A stretch of 64,000 bases of DNA from Biformimicrobium ophioploci (GCF_030270605.1 NZ_BSYJ01000005.1:62001-126000), one strand, 5' to 3'; positions 20,782 through 29,609 are shown, counted from the first letter of the stretch. Program-made: numbers and translations. The notes: generated from the sequence alone by a model not told the origin.

Positions 20782-20804
20782 CCGGCGCGGGGAAATCGCG
20801 CCGG
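20782..20804 (-). terminator. GC-rich hairpin downstream of phhA, possible terminator
   Basis: Perfect 8-bp stem CCGGCGCG/CGCGCCGG with a 7-base loop, about 40 bp past the phhA stop. On the minus strand no U-run follows, so factor-independent termination is doubtful. Confidence 0.35.
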
Positions 20805-20843
20805 GGCCAGGGTTCGGTCAGGTTTCTGGATCAGTGCCTGGCA

Positions 20844-21695
20844 TCAGGCAGATTTGGCCTGGGGCTTGGGCTCAAACATTGGCGGGAACAGGCCAAGCTC
20901 CATGGCCTGGTGTACCAGCACCATCAGGTCAATGCGGGTCAGTTCCTGCAGCTGCTGCATGTCCTGGAGCTTGTAGTAGATCGGCTGCAGGATATCGATG
21001 CGGTAGGGGGTCCGGAGGGCATCGATTGCGTTGAAGGGCTTCACTACAGGTTCGCCACTCAGGGCATAGACCGTTTCCTTGGGTGAGGACAGGATGCCGC
21101 CGCCATAGATGCGCAGGCCGGCATCGGTATCGATCAGGCCGAACTCCACAGTGAGCCAGTACAGGCGAGCCAGGTAGGCACGCTCCTTGGGGCTCGCGCG
21201 CAGGCCGAGTTCTCCATAGGTCTGGGTGAAGTCTGCAAATGCCTGATTGGTGAGCATCGGGCAGTGACCGAAAATTTCATGGAAAATATCGGGTTCCTGC
21301 AGGTAATCAAACTCTTCCGGGGTGCGTATAAAGGTGGCGACCGGGAAGCGCTTGTTGGCCAGCAACCGGAAGAAGGTTTCAAAACCGATCAGGGCCGGTA
21401 CACGTTCTACCTGCCAGCCGGTATGCCGGCTGAGTACCGCGCTGATTTCATTCAGCTGCGGAATACGGTCGATCGGAAGCTTCAGCAGGTCCAGACCATG
21501 GATGAATTCGTCACAGGCGCGGCCTTCCACCACTTTCAACTGATTGGTGATCAGGCGCTCCCAGGTGTGGTGCTCGACGGCGGAATAGTGGATCTCGCCA
21601 CTGTCATCCGGTGTGCGGGCAACATATTTGCTGAGTTTACCTTTCTCGGCGGTTTTGCCGCCGCTGACATTCGCATTCATGACTGATGTGGCCAT
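20844..21695 (-). CDS. phhA: Phenylalanine 4-monooxygenase PhhA
   Basis: Iron and pterin-dependent hydroxylation of phenylalanine to tyrosine. I place the start at ATG 21695 (GGAG nine bases upstream; 283 residues); the frame runs open to 21734. Iron ligands are His139 and His144 (DIFHEIFGHCPML) and Glu184 (LYWLTVEFGL); IYGGGILSSPKE is also typical. It is divergent from a TyrR-family regulator, as phhA and phhR are in Pseudomonas (recall). No pterin-4a-carbinolamine dehydratase (phhB) or aromatic aminotransferase (phhC) is adjacent. Confidence 0.96.
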   Translation of the reverse strand: MATSVMNANVSGGKTAEKGKLSKYVARTPDDSGEIHYSAVEHHTWERLITNQLKVVEGRACDEFIHGLDLLKLPIDRIPQLNEISAVLSRHTGWQVERVPALIGFETFFRLLANKRFPVATFIRTPEEFDYLQEPDIFHEIFGHCPMLTNQAFADFTQTYGELGLRASPKERAYLARLYWLTVEFGLIDTDAGLRIYGGGILSSPKETVYALSGEPVVKPFNAIDALRTPYRIDILQPIYYKLQDMQQLQELTRIDLMVLVHQAMELGLFPPMFEPKPQAKSA

Positions 21696-21887
21696 TTCCG
21701 AATTCTCCGTACTGCCGGTACCTGCCAGCGGCACCTTTTGAGTGCTACCTGGTGGAACCTGTTTATCGTTATCTCCCTTTCATTTTTAGCCCGATGCGGG
21801 CTGATGGGGGAGTGAAAAGGTGTCCGGTTTGACGGTCGCAGGGCGCACTTCGTAGACTGCTTGTAACGAAAACGTGCCGGAGTGTCT

Positions 21888-23342
21888 ATGCGTGTAGAGG
21901 TTTCCTGTCAAAATCGGGTAGGTATCCTGCAAGAGATTATGGCGATATTTGCCGATTTTCGGATAAACGTCACGTCTGGAGAGTTGGGCGGCGAGGACGG
22001 CAGCACTATATATCTTCACGCGCCGGGCCTGCTGCAGGCGCAGTTCCGCAGTATCGAGCGGGCGGTTCTGGGGCTTGAAGGTGTGCGGGCTATGCGCCGG
22101 GTCACACTGATGCCCAGTGAGCGACGCGCTTTCGAGCTCAATACCTTGCTGGACAACCTGGAAGATCCGGTGCTTTCGGTAAACCGCAGTGGCCAGGTGC
22201 TGGCCGCCAATCTCGCAGCGGCAAGGGCTTTCGGATTCAGTCTCGATAAGGTGGCGGGTATTGGGTTGGAGCGGTTCCTGCCGGGCGTTGAGGTGCGCAG
22301 GATGCTGAAAAGCCTGGATGGCCCCCGGTTCGGTATGCCGGTTTCCCTGCGCGGCCATGCCTTCATCATGAGCTGGACTCCTATCGGGCTGCCCTCCGGG
22401 CAGGGAGCGAGTGACGGATCGAGTGAGGGCGCAGCGGGCGCGGTGATTACCCTGCGCCGCAGGCACGGGGAGCCCGCAGATTTCGTGGAACAGGCACCGC
22501 AGCGGTTGTGGTCTTTTGGTGATCGGCGCACCTGTTGTGAGTCGCTCGTAAGGCACGCCCGCGAAGGTGGCCCTGTGTTGATCATCGGTGAGCCGGGCAG
22601 CGGGCGCACGGTGCTTGCAAGGCAGATGTTCTACCTTAACCCGGCCCACAGTCGATCGGGCGCGCGCCTGTTCTACCTGAACCTGGCGGAGGGCGAAATG
22701 GCATTGCCGCGCGGCAGTCTGGCGCGTGGCGCAGCCGGGGTTCTGGTGCTCGACAATGCCGGCCCACTCTCCGATGCCGCGCAGGCGGCGCTGCTGGCGC
22801 AGCTGGATAAGGTCGCCCGGGGTATCTCGATTATCACCACGTCTGCGCTCCCCCTGACACAACAGGAGTATTCGCCGGCCCTGATGGCGAGACTGGAAGG
22901 GCGGGTGGTGGAGCTGCCGGCGCTGCGTTTCTGTCGCAGCGCGATTATCCCCTGTGTCGAGGCGATGCTGGATGACAGGGGTGGTGGCTTTGTATTGTCC
23001 GCTGCTGCGGCGGAGCTCGTCCGGTCGTATGACTGGCCCGGTAATTTTACCCAGCTGCAGGCGGTGGTAGATGCGGCGATCGAGGCTGCGCATGGGGAAA
23101 TAAGCGGAGGGGGCGTCGCTGTGGAGATATTGCCACGTCATCTATCCCTGCCACGGCAGCAGGCGGACTTTCCCTGGCTCAAGTGGCTGGAAGGCAGGAG
23201 CCTGAAGGCGGTGATCGAGCAGGTCGAGTGCAGTGTGCTCAGGGCGCTGCAACCGCAGTTTTCCAGCACCCGCGCGCTGGCCGAGCGACTCGGTACTTCC
23301 CACACCGCGATCGCAAAGCGACTGAAAAAGTATAAATTGTGA
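21888..23342 (+). CDS. TyrR/PhhR-type transcriptional regulator with a reduced AAA+ domain
   Basis: 484 residues from ATG 21888 (GGAG five bases upstream; a GTG six bases earlier is also possible). Order: ACT domain (about 1-75), PAS (about 80-140), AAA+ remnant (about 220-380), and a Fis-like HTH at the end (STRALAERLGTSHTAIAKRL), very like TyrR. The P-loop GEPGSGRT is at 234-241, but Walker B follows only about 45 residues later as VLVLDN, lacking the usual DE. GAFTGA is absent, so it should not drive sigma-54. The likely target is divergent phhA, but I found no clear TyrR box between them. Confidence 0.86.
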   Translation: MRVEVSCQNRVGILQEIMAIFADFRINVTSGELGGEDGSTIYLHAPGLLQAQFRSIERAVLGLEGVRAMRRVTLMPSERRAFELNTLLDNLEDPVLSVNRSGQVLAANLAAARAFGFSLDKVAGIGLERFLPGVEVRRMLKSLDGPRFGMPVSLRGHAFIMSWTPIGLPSGQGASDGSSEGAAGAVITLRRRHGEPADFVEQAPQRLWSFGDRRTCCESLVRHAREGGPVLIIGEPGSGRTVLARQMFYLNPAHSRSGARLFYLNLAEGEMALPRGSLARGAAGVLVLDNAGPLSDAAQAALLAQLDKVARGISIITTSALPLTQQEYSPALMARLEGRVVELPALRFCRSAIIPCVEAMLDDRGGGFVLSAAAAELVRSYDWPGNFTQLQAVVDAAIEAAHGEISGGGVAVEILPRHLSLPRQQADFPWLKWLEGRSLKAVIEQVECSVLRALQPQFSSTRALAERLGTSHTAIAKRLKKYKL

Positions 23343-23427
23343 GCAGTCTCGCGATTATTGCCGTGTGCTGCTTGCCAGCGCTGGGTCAGCGTCGATAATA
23401 GCCCGGTCAATTAATAAAAGAACCGCC

Positions 23428-25155
23428 ATGACGTCGTACCAGTTCGTTGTTGCCAGCCTGTTTCTGCTGGTTATCGGGGCCCTGATATTCAGCCGCTTTC
23501 GCCCGTCCATGATTTTCGCGGTCGCGTTGCTGGGCAGCTACCTGAGTGGCGCTGTCTCGACGGAGGAGATGCTGGGCAAGGCGGTGAACCCGGGGCTGGT
23601 TACTCTGCTGGTGTTGATCATGGTTTCGGTCGGGCTGGAAAAGGCCAGCTGGATCAAGTCCATATCCGACAAGCTACTCGCCGGCGGCTATTACCCGAGC
23701 CTGTTGAAGTTGACCGGTGTTACGGCACTCGGGTCGGCCTTCCTGAACAACACCGCCATCGTCGCCGCACTTTCGGGCGCTGTGCGCAAACAGAAACGCT
23801 ATCCTGCGTCACGCCTGCTGATTCCGCTTTCCTACGCGGCGATTCTCGGCGGTACCATGACCCTTATTGGTACCTCGACCAACCTGATCGTTAACAGCTT
23901 TGTACTGGATCAGGGGGAGCCCGGGCTTTCTTTCTTTGCTTTTCTACCGATAGGTCTCGCGGCCGTGGTGTGCGGCATCCTGGTGGTGCTGCTGACCAAC
24001 CGGCTGCTGCCCACACTGGCGACTGAAGAAGAAGCCGAGCAGGATTATTTGATCGAGGCCAAGATCAGTCGCGGTTCCACTCTGCACGGCAAGACCGTTA
24101 CGGAAGCGGGTCTTCGCAACCTGGAAACCCTGTTCCTGGTGGAGTTGATTCGTTCGGGCCATTGCCTGAGCCCGGTTTCCCCGGCGGAAATCATAGAAGA
24201 GGGGGATCGGCTGATATTCAGCGGCGATATCCAGCACCTGGAGAGGCTGCGCCAGCTGGACGGGATCGAGTTGTTCGCCGAGAAGGAAGACCTGGATACC
24301 CTGAATCTCACGGAAGTCGTGGTGCGCCCGAACGCCGGTATCGAGGGCAAAACCCTGCGCGAAACCAATTTCCGTTCGCAGTTCGATGCGGCGGTGATTG
24401 CGATTCGCCGCGGCGGTGACAGGCTCTATACCAAGCTCGGGGAGCTTGCGCTCAGGCCCGGCGACGGCTTGTTGCTGGCGGTAGGGCCGGACTTCATCAA
24501 GCACGGCAATATCGACAAGAATTTCTACATCATCAGCGGTACCCAGTTACCGCAGGACCTGTCGCGCAAGCAAAACCTCTGGCTGGGTATCGGTTTCCTG
24601 TTTGTGATTCTCGGCGCGGCGCTGGAATGGTTTCCATTGCTGAAAGGGCTGGTTGGCCTGCTCGGGCTAATGGTGGGTACCGGCATGGTGTCCACTTCAG
24701 AGATCAAGCGGCGTTTCCCGTTTCAGTTGTGGCTGATTATCGCGGGTGCGCTGGTTATCGCGCAGGCGCTGACCAATAGCGGCCTGGTGCAGCTGGTTGC
24801 GGACAGCCTGCATTCCAGCTTTGCCGGGTGGGGCCCGGTGGCCGCACTTGTCGGCGTGTTTCTGGCAACTCTGGTGCTGACTGAAATTATGACGAACAAC
24901 GCCGCAGCGGCGTTGATGTTCCCGCTGGCCTGGAGCCTGGCGGAAAGTTTCGGGGTGAGCTGGATGCCATTTGTCATGGCGGTGGCGTACGGAGCCAGCG
25001 CGAGCTTCCTGACGCCCTTCGGCTACCAGACGAACCTGATGGTGCAGAACATCGGTGGCTACCACACCCGGGATTTTGCCCGGGCGGGCATTTTTGTTTC
25101 CATCACCTATGCGTTGGTGGTGCTGACATTACTGCCGGTGGTGTTTCCTTTCTGA
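23428..25155 (+). CDS. SLC13/DASS-type permease with two RCK_C (TrkA-C) domains
   Basis: 575 residues from ATG 23428. N-terminal membrane bundle (residues about 1-190) with the signature SAFLNNTAIVAAL and LGGTMTLIGTSTNLIVNSF, two central TrkA-C regulatory domains (about 200-370), then a second bundle ending in EIMTNNAAAALMFPLAW and a glycine/serine-rich GASASFLTPFGYQTNLMV. This is the divalent anion:Na+ symporter layout (sulfate, dicarboxylate or similar). It follows the TyrR-like gene by 85 bp, so it might carry an aromatic-related substrate, but family members nearby in sequence also take sulfate; I cannot choose. Confidence 0.85.
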   Translation: MTSYQFVVASLFLLVIGALIFSRFRPSMIFAVALLGSYLSGAVSTEEMLGKAVNPGLVTLLVLIMVSVGLEKASWIKSISDKLLAGGYYPSLLKLTGVTALGSAFLNNTAIVAALSGAVRKQKRYPASRLLIPLSYAAILGGTMTLIGTSTNLIVNSFVLDQGEPGLSFFAFLPIGLAAVVCGILVVLLTNRLLPTLATEEEAEQDYLIEAKISRGSTLHGKTVTEAGLRNLETLFLVELIRSGHCLSPVSPAEIIEEGDRLIFSGDIQHLERLRQLDGIELFAEKEDLDTLNLTEVVVRPNAGIEGKTLRETNFRSQFDAAVIAIRRGGDRLYTKLGELALRPGDGLLLAVGPDFIKHGNIDKNFYIISGTQLPQDLSRKQNLWLGIGFLFVILGAALEWFPLLKGLVGLLGLMVGTGMVSTSEIKRRFPFQLWLIIAGALVIAQALTNSGLVQLVADSLHSSFAGWGPVAALVGVFLATLVLTEIMTNNAAAALMFPLAWSLAESFGVSWMPFVMAVAYGASASFLTPFGYQTNLMVQNIGGYHTRDFARAGIFVSITYALVVLTLLPVVFPF

Positions 25156-25181
25156 CGCGCTGAGGTGCGGCGGTTGCCGGT

Positions 25182-25502
25182 TTAGCGCTCGATCTTTCCG
25201 ACCAGGATGTCCTTGAACATAACGAAGTCGGCCCAGAGGCTATACAGCGGGTACTTGAAGGTAGCAGGGCGGTTCTTCTCAAAGAAGAAGTGTCCGCTCC
25301 AGGCAAACCCGTAGCCTGCCAGCGGCAGTGCAATCAGGAGTTTCAGGTTGCCCGTCACAGCGATGGTCACCATCAGTGTGATGACAATGGCGGTACCGAT
25401 GAAGTGCAGGCGGCGGCAGGTCAGATTGCTGTGTTCCTGCAGGTAGTAAGGGTAGAAGTCCGCAAATGTGCGGAATCCCTGCTCGGTCTTGCTGTTGGCC
25501 AT
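25182..25502 (-). CDS. Mpo1-like protein (DUF962)
   Basis: 106 residues from ATG 25502 (an ATG 16 codons earlier at 25550 is possible, but neither has a strong SD). The N-terminus FADFYPYYLQEHSNLTCRRLHFIGT is the family core, with two membrane segments (about 35-65) and then SGHFFFEKNRPATFKYPLYSLWADF. Yeast Mpo1 of this family is an Fe(II) dioxygenase acting on 2-hydroxy fatty acids. The conserved His residues (HS, LHFIGT, GHFFFEKN) are present, but bacterial roles are unproven. Divergent from the CoA-transferase. Confidence 0.85.
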   Translation of the reverse strand: MANSKTEQGFRTFADFYPYYLQEHSNLTCRRLHFIGTAIVITLMVTIAVTGNLKLLIALPLAGYGFAWSGHFFFEKNRPATFKYPLYSLWADFVMFKDILVGKIER

Positions 25503-25700
25503 GGTCGATGCCCGCTCCGTGATATCGGTTGTTGTGGTTATTTCGATCATGGAATTGTACCGATATTCCGGGGATGCGCCAGCAGGGTGCTGGAGCGCTG
25601 CTATCGGAAATATAGACTGCGGGATTGGCAGACTGAAATCGCCAGATATGGCGAAAACAGGAAACAAAAATTCAAAAAAATATGGATCTGAGAGGTTGAT

Positions 25701-26924
25701 ATGGCTGGGCCACTGTCCCATCTGCGCGTACTGGATATGAGTCGTATTCTTGCCGGGCCCTGGGCGGGGCAGGTGTTCGCAGACCTTGGTGCAACGGTCA
25801 TCAAGGTCGAGCGCCCCGGCACCGGCGACGATACGCGCCGCTGGGGCCCCCCTTACCTGAAGGACCGCGACGGTCAGGATTCCGCGGACGCTGCCTATTA
25901 CCTTGCCGCCAATCGCGGCAAGCACTCCGTGACCATCGACATTACCCAGCCAGAAGGGCAGGAGATTATTCGCAGGCTTGCGGCTGAAAGCGATGTGCTG
26001 CTGGAGAACTACAAGGTGGGTGGGCTGAAAAAATACGGGCTGGACTATGCCAGCCTGTGCGAGGTCAGTCCGGCAATCATCTATTGTTCTGTGACCGGTT
26101 TTGGCCAGGATGGGCCCTATGCAAGCAGGGCAGGTTACGATGCCATGATCCAGGGGATGGGTGGCCTGATGAGCATCACTGGCGTGCCGGAAGGTGATCC
26201 CGGTTCCGGTCCGCAGAAAGTAGGGGTCGCTGTGGCGGACCTGATGACGGGGATGTATGCCGCATCGTCAGTTTTGGCAGCGGTCGTACATCGTGAGCGT
26301 ACCGGTATCGGCCAGCATATCGACCTCGCCCTGCTGGATACTCAGGTGGCCTGGTTGGCAAACCAGGCACAGAACTACCTGACCGGGGGCATCGTGCCTG
26401 AGCGGCAGGGTACGGCGCATCCGAATATCGTGCCCTACCAGGCGGTGCCCAGTGCGGATGGCTATTTTATGCTGGCGGTGGGCAATGATGGCCAGTTTGA
26501 GAAGTTCTGTGCGATTGCCGGCGTCGAGGCACTGGCCGAGGACGACCGGTTTGCGACCAACGCCAGCCGCGTGCAGCACCGGGATATCCTGGTTCCGCTT
26601 GTGGAGGCTGCGACCCGGCGCCAGTCGTCAGAGTGGTGGCTGGAAAAACTGAGTGAGGCACATGTCCCCTGTGGGCCCATCAACCGGATCGACGAAGTCT
26701 TCGCGGATCCGCAGGTGCAGTCCCGGGACATGGTTGTCGAGCAGCCCCATCAGGTGGCGGGTACCGTGCGCACGGTGGCCAACCCCGCGCGTTTTTCTGA
26801 AACGCCGCTGCAATACGACAAGGCCCCTCCGACCCTCGGCGAGGATACGCAGAAAATACTGACGGAGGTGCTGGGGATGGATTCCGCGGAGATTGAAGCG
26901 TTACGAGCCCGCTCGGTGGTGTGA
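25701..26924 (+). CDS. CaiB/BaiF family (class III) CoA-transferase
   Basis: 407 residues. Family signatures: LDMSRILAGPWAGQVFADLGATVIKVE at the N-terminus and the catalytic Asp147 in RAGYDAMIQGMGGLMS; C-terminal PCGPINRIDEVFADPQV. The enzyme moves CoA between carboxylates through an aspartyl-CoA intermediate. The pattern resembles the succinate/glutarate CoA-transferase branch (SUGCT). With the GcdH-like enzyme in this window it could activate glutarate, but that is inference and the genes are about 10 kb apart. Confidence 0.87.
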   Translation: MAGPLSHLRVLDMSRILAGPWAGQVFADLGATVIKVERPGTGDDTRRWGPPYLKDRDGQDSADAAYYLAANRGKHSVTIDITQPEGQEIIRRLAAESDVLLENYKVGGLKKYGLDYASLCEVSPAIIYCSVTGFGQDGPYASRAGYDAMIQGMGGLMSITGVPEGDPGSGPQKVGVAVADLMTGMYAASSVLAAVVHRERTGIGQHIDLALLDTQVAWLANQAQNYLTGGIVPERQGTAHPNIVPYQAVPSADGYFMLAVGNDGQFEKFCAIAGVEALAEDDRFATNASRVQHRDILVPLVEAATRRQSSEWWLEKLSEAHVPCGPINRIDEVFADPQVQSRDMVVEQPHQVAGTVRTVANPARFSETPLQYDKAPPTLGEDTQKILTEVLGMDSAEIEALRARSVV

Positions 26925-26961
26925 GCGAGCTTCCGGACTGCGTGCGGCGGCGGAGCAGGGG

Positions 26962-27501
26962 TCAGTTTGTTTTGAAGCGCTGCCGGAACAGCGGGCCGGC
27001 CCCGTCCGCGGCATCCTGGTAGAACACGGTAAAATCCTGCATGGATCCGCACCATTCCGCGAGCAGCTCTGCCGTTGGTGGTTGTTCAGCAGTCGGAGCA
27101 AAAGCATCGAAGCCGCAGCGCACCAAATAGCTTAACTGGTCCCGGATAAAGGCACCGGTGGCGAGCAGTTGGCCGGCATAGCCGTACTGCTCCCGCAGCA
27201 TGCGTGCCACGCTGAAGCCGCGTCCGTCGGTGAAAGCATTGAATTGGATCGCGATCACCGGGCACTCCAGCAACCGGTTCTTCAGCTGAATATTTTCCTC
27301 AAGCATGGCCGGGGCAATAGCTTCATCCAACCAAACCCCCTTGCTGTTTCCGTCAAAAAGGTGACTGTGGCTTTCCAGGCTTTGGACGGGTAGCAGTTCC
27401 GGGCGCGCAGGCTCTGAAGCCTGCAGACCTTCCTGGTCCAGCAGTACCCAGTCAAAGTGGCCGACCTTGCCGCCGACAATCGCAAATTCAGCCTGCAGCA
27501 T
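26962..27501 (-). CDS. DUF934 protein linked to sulfite reductase
   Basis: 179 residues. The conserved family stretch is FNAFTDGRGFSVARMLREQYGYAGQLLATG, followed by RDQLSYLVRCGFDAF. DUF934 genes commonly follow cysI in proteobacteria that use a one-subunit ferredoxin-type sulfite reductase, so an accessory role in sulfite reduction is inferred. It overlaps the cysI end by 14 bp, which implies translational coupling. Confidence 0.88.
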   Translation of the reverse strand: MLQAEFAIVGGKVGHFDWVLLDQEGLQASEPARPELLPVQSLESHSHLFDGNSKGVWLDEAIAPAMLEENIQLKNRLLECPVIAIQFNAFTDGRGFSVARMLREQYGYAGQLLATGAFIRDQLSYLVRCGFDAFAPTAEQPPTAELLAEWCGSMQDFTVFYQDAADGAGPLFRQRFKTN

Positions 27502-29146
27502 AGATGCGCTCCTTGAACGGCGCGTGGCCGATGCGGTGATAGGTATCCGCGAAAAGCTCTTCCGGCTGGCGCTTCTCGATGTAGAGGTCGAGGATTTTTT
27601 CGATTACATCCGGTACATCTTCCCGGAAGAAGCTGGGGCCCAGGACCTTGCCAAGCTTTGAGTCATTGCCGGAATCGCCGCCGAGCTGGATCTGGTAATA
27701 CTCCTCCCCCTTTTTGTCTACGCCGAGAATGCCGATATTGCCAACATGATGATGGCCGCAGGCATTCATACAACCGGAAATGTTCAGTGAGAGATCTCCG
27801 AGGTCGTAGAGGTAATCCATGTCGTCAAAGCGCTGCTGGATTGCTTCGGCAACGGGAATGGACTTGGCATTTGCCAGTGCGCAGTAGTCACCACCGGGGC
27901 AGCAAATGATGTCGGTCAGGGTGCCAATATTCGGGGTGGCAAATCCTTTTGCCCGGGCTGCTTCCCAGAGGGAGAACAGCGATTCCTGTGCAACGTCGGA
28001 GAGCACGGCATTCTGCTCGTGGGTAATGCGCGCCTCCCCAAAACTGAATTGCTCTGCCAGGTCCGCGATGGCTTCGAGCTGGCTGTCGGTCACGTCGCCT
28101 GGCGGAACCCCGGTCGGTTTTGTCGACAGGGTGACGGCGCGGTAACCCGGCTTTTTGTGCGGTACCGTGTTGCGCTCCAGCCAGCGCGCAAAAGCCTTGT
28201 TGTCATTCGCGAGTAGCGCGAGCTCGGCATCACTTTGCTCGCGGTTATATGCCCGGTAGTCGGGATCGGTGAAGAAGTCGTGCGCCCATTCTATGGCTTC
28301 GGGCGTCAACTGCTGTACGCCATCGCGGGTCTTCTCCCACTCGGCGTTGACCTTTTCCGCAAATTTCTCAGGCCCCATCGCGCGCACCAAAATCTTGATA
28401 CGTGCCTTGTACTTGTTATCGCGGCGGCCGAGCAGGTTGTAGACCCGCACGATCGCTTCGAGGTACGAAAGCAGGTGTTTTTCCGGCAGGAAGCTATTGA
28501 TCTCGCTCGCGATGACAGGGGTGCGGCCCAGGCCACCGCCGACAAATACGCGGAAACCGGTCTGGTTATCCCTGCGCGCCAGCTGCAGACCGATGTCGTG
28601 CACCTGAATGGCCGCGCGATCGGTCTCTGAGCCACTGACCGCGATTTTGAACTTGCGCGGCAGGAATGCGAATTCCGGGTGGAAGGTCGACCACTGGCGA
28701 ATGAGTTCACAGTAGGGGCGCGGATCCCCAATCTCATCCTGTGCTACGCCGGCAAACGGATCGGTTGTCGTATTGCGGATACAGTTGCCGCTGGTTTGCA
28801 CTGCGTGCATTTCCACTTCGGCAAGCTCTGCAAGAATATCCGGGACTTTCTCAAGTTTCGGCCAGTTCAGCTGCAGGTTCTGGCGAGTGGTGAAGTGGGC
28901 ATAATTCTTGTCGTAATCACGGGTGATGCGCGCCAGGCGGCGCAGCTGCCGACTGTTGATCAGTCCATAGGGCACGGCAATGCGCAGCATGGGCGCATGG
29001 CGCTGAATATAAAGGCCGTTTTGCAGGCGCAGAGGCAGGTACTCTTCTTCCGCCAGCTGGCCGGCGAGAAAACGGCTGGTCTGGTCCCTGAATTGTGCTA
29101 CGCGCTCGGTGACCAGCTTGCGGTCGTAATCATCGTAAACATACAT
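27488..29146 (-). CDS. cysI: Nitrite/sulfite reductase, hemoprotein (CysI type)
   Basis: Six-electron reduction of sulfite to sulfide with sirohaem and a [4Fe-4S] cluster. 552 residues. The four cluster cysteines are in CCPGGDYCALANAKS and ISGCMNACGHHHVG; earlier HFTTRQNLQLNWPKL and QTSGNCIRNTTTDP are the substrate/sirohaem-pocket parts. Sulfite use is favoured over nitrite by the DUF934 partner. No flavoprotein subunit (cysJ) is adjacent, so ferredoxin or another donor is likely. The ATG at 29146 faces a 282-bp region with an inverted repeat. Confidence 0.92.
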   Translation of the reverse strand: MYVYDDYDRKLVTERVAQFRDQTSRFLAGQLAEEEYLPLRLQNGLYIQRHAPMLRIAVPYGLINSRQLRRLARITRDYDKNYAHFTTRQNLQLNWPKLEKVPDILAELAEVEMHAVQTSGNCIRNTTTDPFAGVAQDEIGDPRPYCELIRQWSTFHPEFAFLPRKFKIAVSGSETDRAAIQVHDIGLQLARRDNQTGFRVFVGGGLGRTPVIASEINSFLPEKHLLSYLEAIVRVYNLLGRRDNKYKARIKILVRAMGPEKFAEKVNAEWEKTRDGVQQLTPEAIEWAHDFFTDPDYRAYNREQSDAELALLANDNKAFARWLERNTVPHKKPGYRAVTLSTKPTGVPPGDVTDSQLEAIADLAEQFSFGEARITHEQNAVLSDVAQESLFSLWEAARAKGFATPNIGTLTDIICCPGGDYCALANAKSIPVAEAIQQRFDDMDYLYDLGDLSLNISGCMNACGHHHVGNIGILGVDKKGEEYYQIQLGGDSGNDSKLGKVLGPSFFREDVPDVIEKILDLYIEKRQPEELFADTYHRIGHAPFKERIYAAG

Positions 29147-29260
29147 AGATGCTGGTTTCCCTGGTAAAGCTCCGGGTCGGGCCGCCGCCGTCGCTCCTCA
29201 GGGCGCACGTCAGGTACAGCTCGACGCCGCATAACATACCAGCACCCTTATGCTAGAAAT

Positions 29261-29279
29261 ACTATCTTTTTTCGATAGT
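29261..29279. promoter_or_regulatory. Inverted repeat in the cysI upstream region
   Basis: ACTATC and GATAGT form a 6-bp dyad around a T-rich 7-base spacer, about 115 bp before cysI. The rest of 29147-29428 shows no convincing ORF; it is a divergent control region. A binding site for a sulfur regulator such as CysB is a guess only. Confidence 0.3.
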
Positions 29280-29428
29280 GTAATTCCTAAAGGTTATAAG
29301 GGGGCGAGGGCGCGCTGCCACGGGCGGGCTGATGCCGAAGTGCCCGGATTTTTGCGTGATTTCTGTGCGGATTTGCGTGGAGTTCGCTTGCGCGCCACGC
29401 CGGTATTTGATTCACTTAGGAGGTCGTT

Positions 29429-29500
29429 GTGGCCCCTGGCCCCGCGGCGAGAGCCCGAAAATATAAAAATAAGCGATATAGGGAGTGCTCAAATGAGTGA
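29429..29500 (+). CDS. Candidate 23-residue basic leader peptide
   Basis: A full SD, AGGAGGT, lies five bases before GTG 29429. The frame encodes 23 residues, mostly Arg/Lys (RARKYKNKRYRECSNE at the end), and stops at 29500, eight bases inside the next ORF (start 29493). Such overlap suggests that ribosomes reaching this stop help start the next ORF. Coding status is unproven: the peptide is too short for codon statistics and I recognise no homologue. Confidence 0.35.
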   Translation: MAPGPAARARKYKNKRYRECSNE

Positions 29501-29609
29501 AGATGTAACTTTGCCAACTGCGAGTGATAACTTTGCCGATGCGGTGGCCGCGGTCACGCTGGTAGCGGTTTTTGTAGTGACCTGCATTTACTGGGTGGCT
29601 TCCCAGTAA
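29493..29609 (+). CDS. Small single-pass membrane protein, 38 residues
   Basis: ATG 29493 has GGGAG seven bases upstream. The 38-residue product has a polar acidic N-terminus (MSEDVTLPTASDNFADA) and one hydrophobic helix (AVTLVAVFVVTCIYW), so it would insert N-out or N-in as a single span. A longer in-frame ORF to 29250 exists, but its amino-acid make-up looks like untranslated leader. No family recognised. It lies between divergent cysI and convergent DUF2970. Confidence 0.55.
   Translation: MSEDVTLPTASDNFADAVAAVTLVAVFVVTCIYWVASQ

Noticed and set aside
21696-21720. Possible sigma-54 promoter for phhA
   Set aside because: GG and GC elements are 9 instead of 10 bases apart and would place transcription start only a few bases before the ATG.
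21786-23141. 451-codon open frame antisense to the TyrR-like gene
   Set aside because: Composition is Arg/His/Gln-rich with no motif, while the plus strand has ACT, P-loop and HTH.
25503-25925. N-terminal extension of the Mpo1-like ORF
   Set aside because: The extra 140 codons cover the promoter of the divergent CoA-transferase and overlap its start; the family begins near FADFYPYYL.
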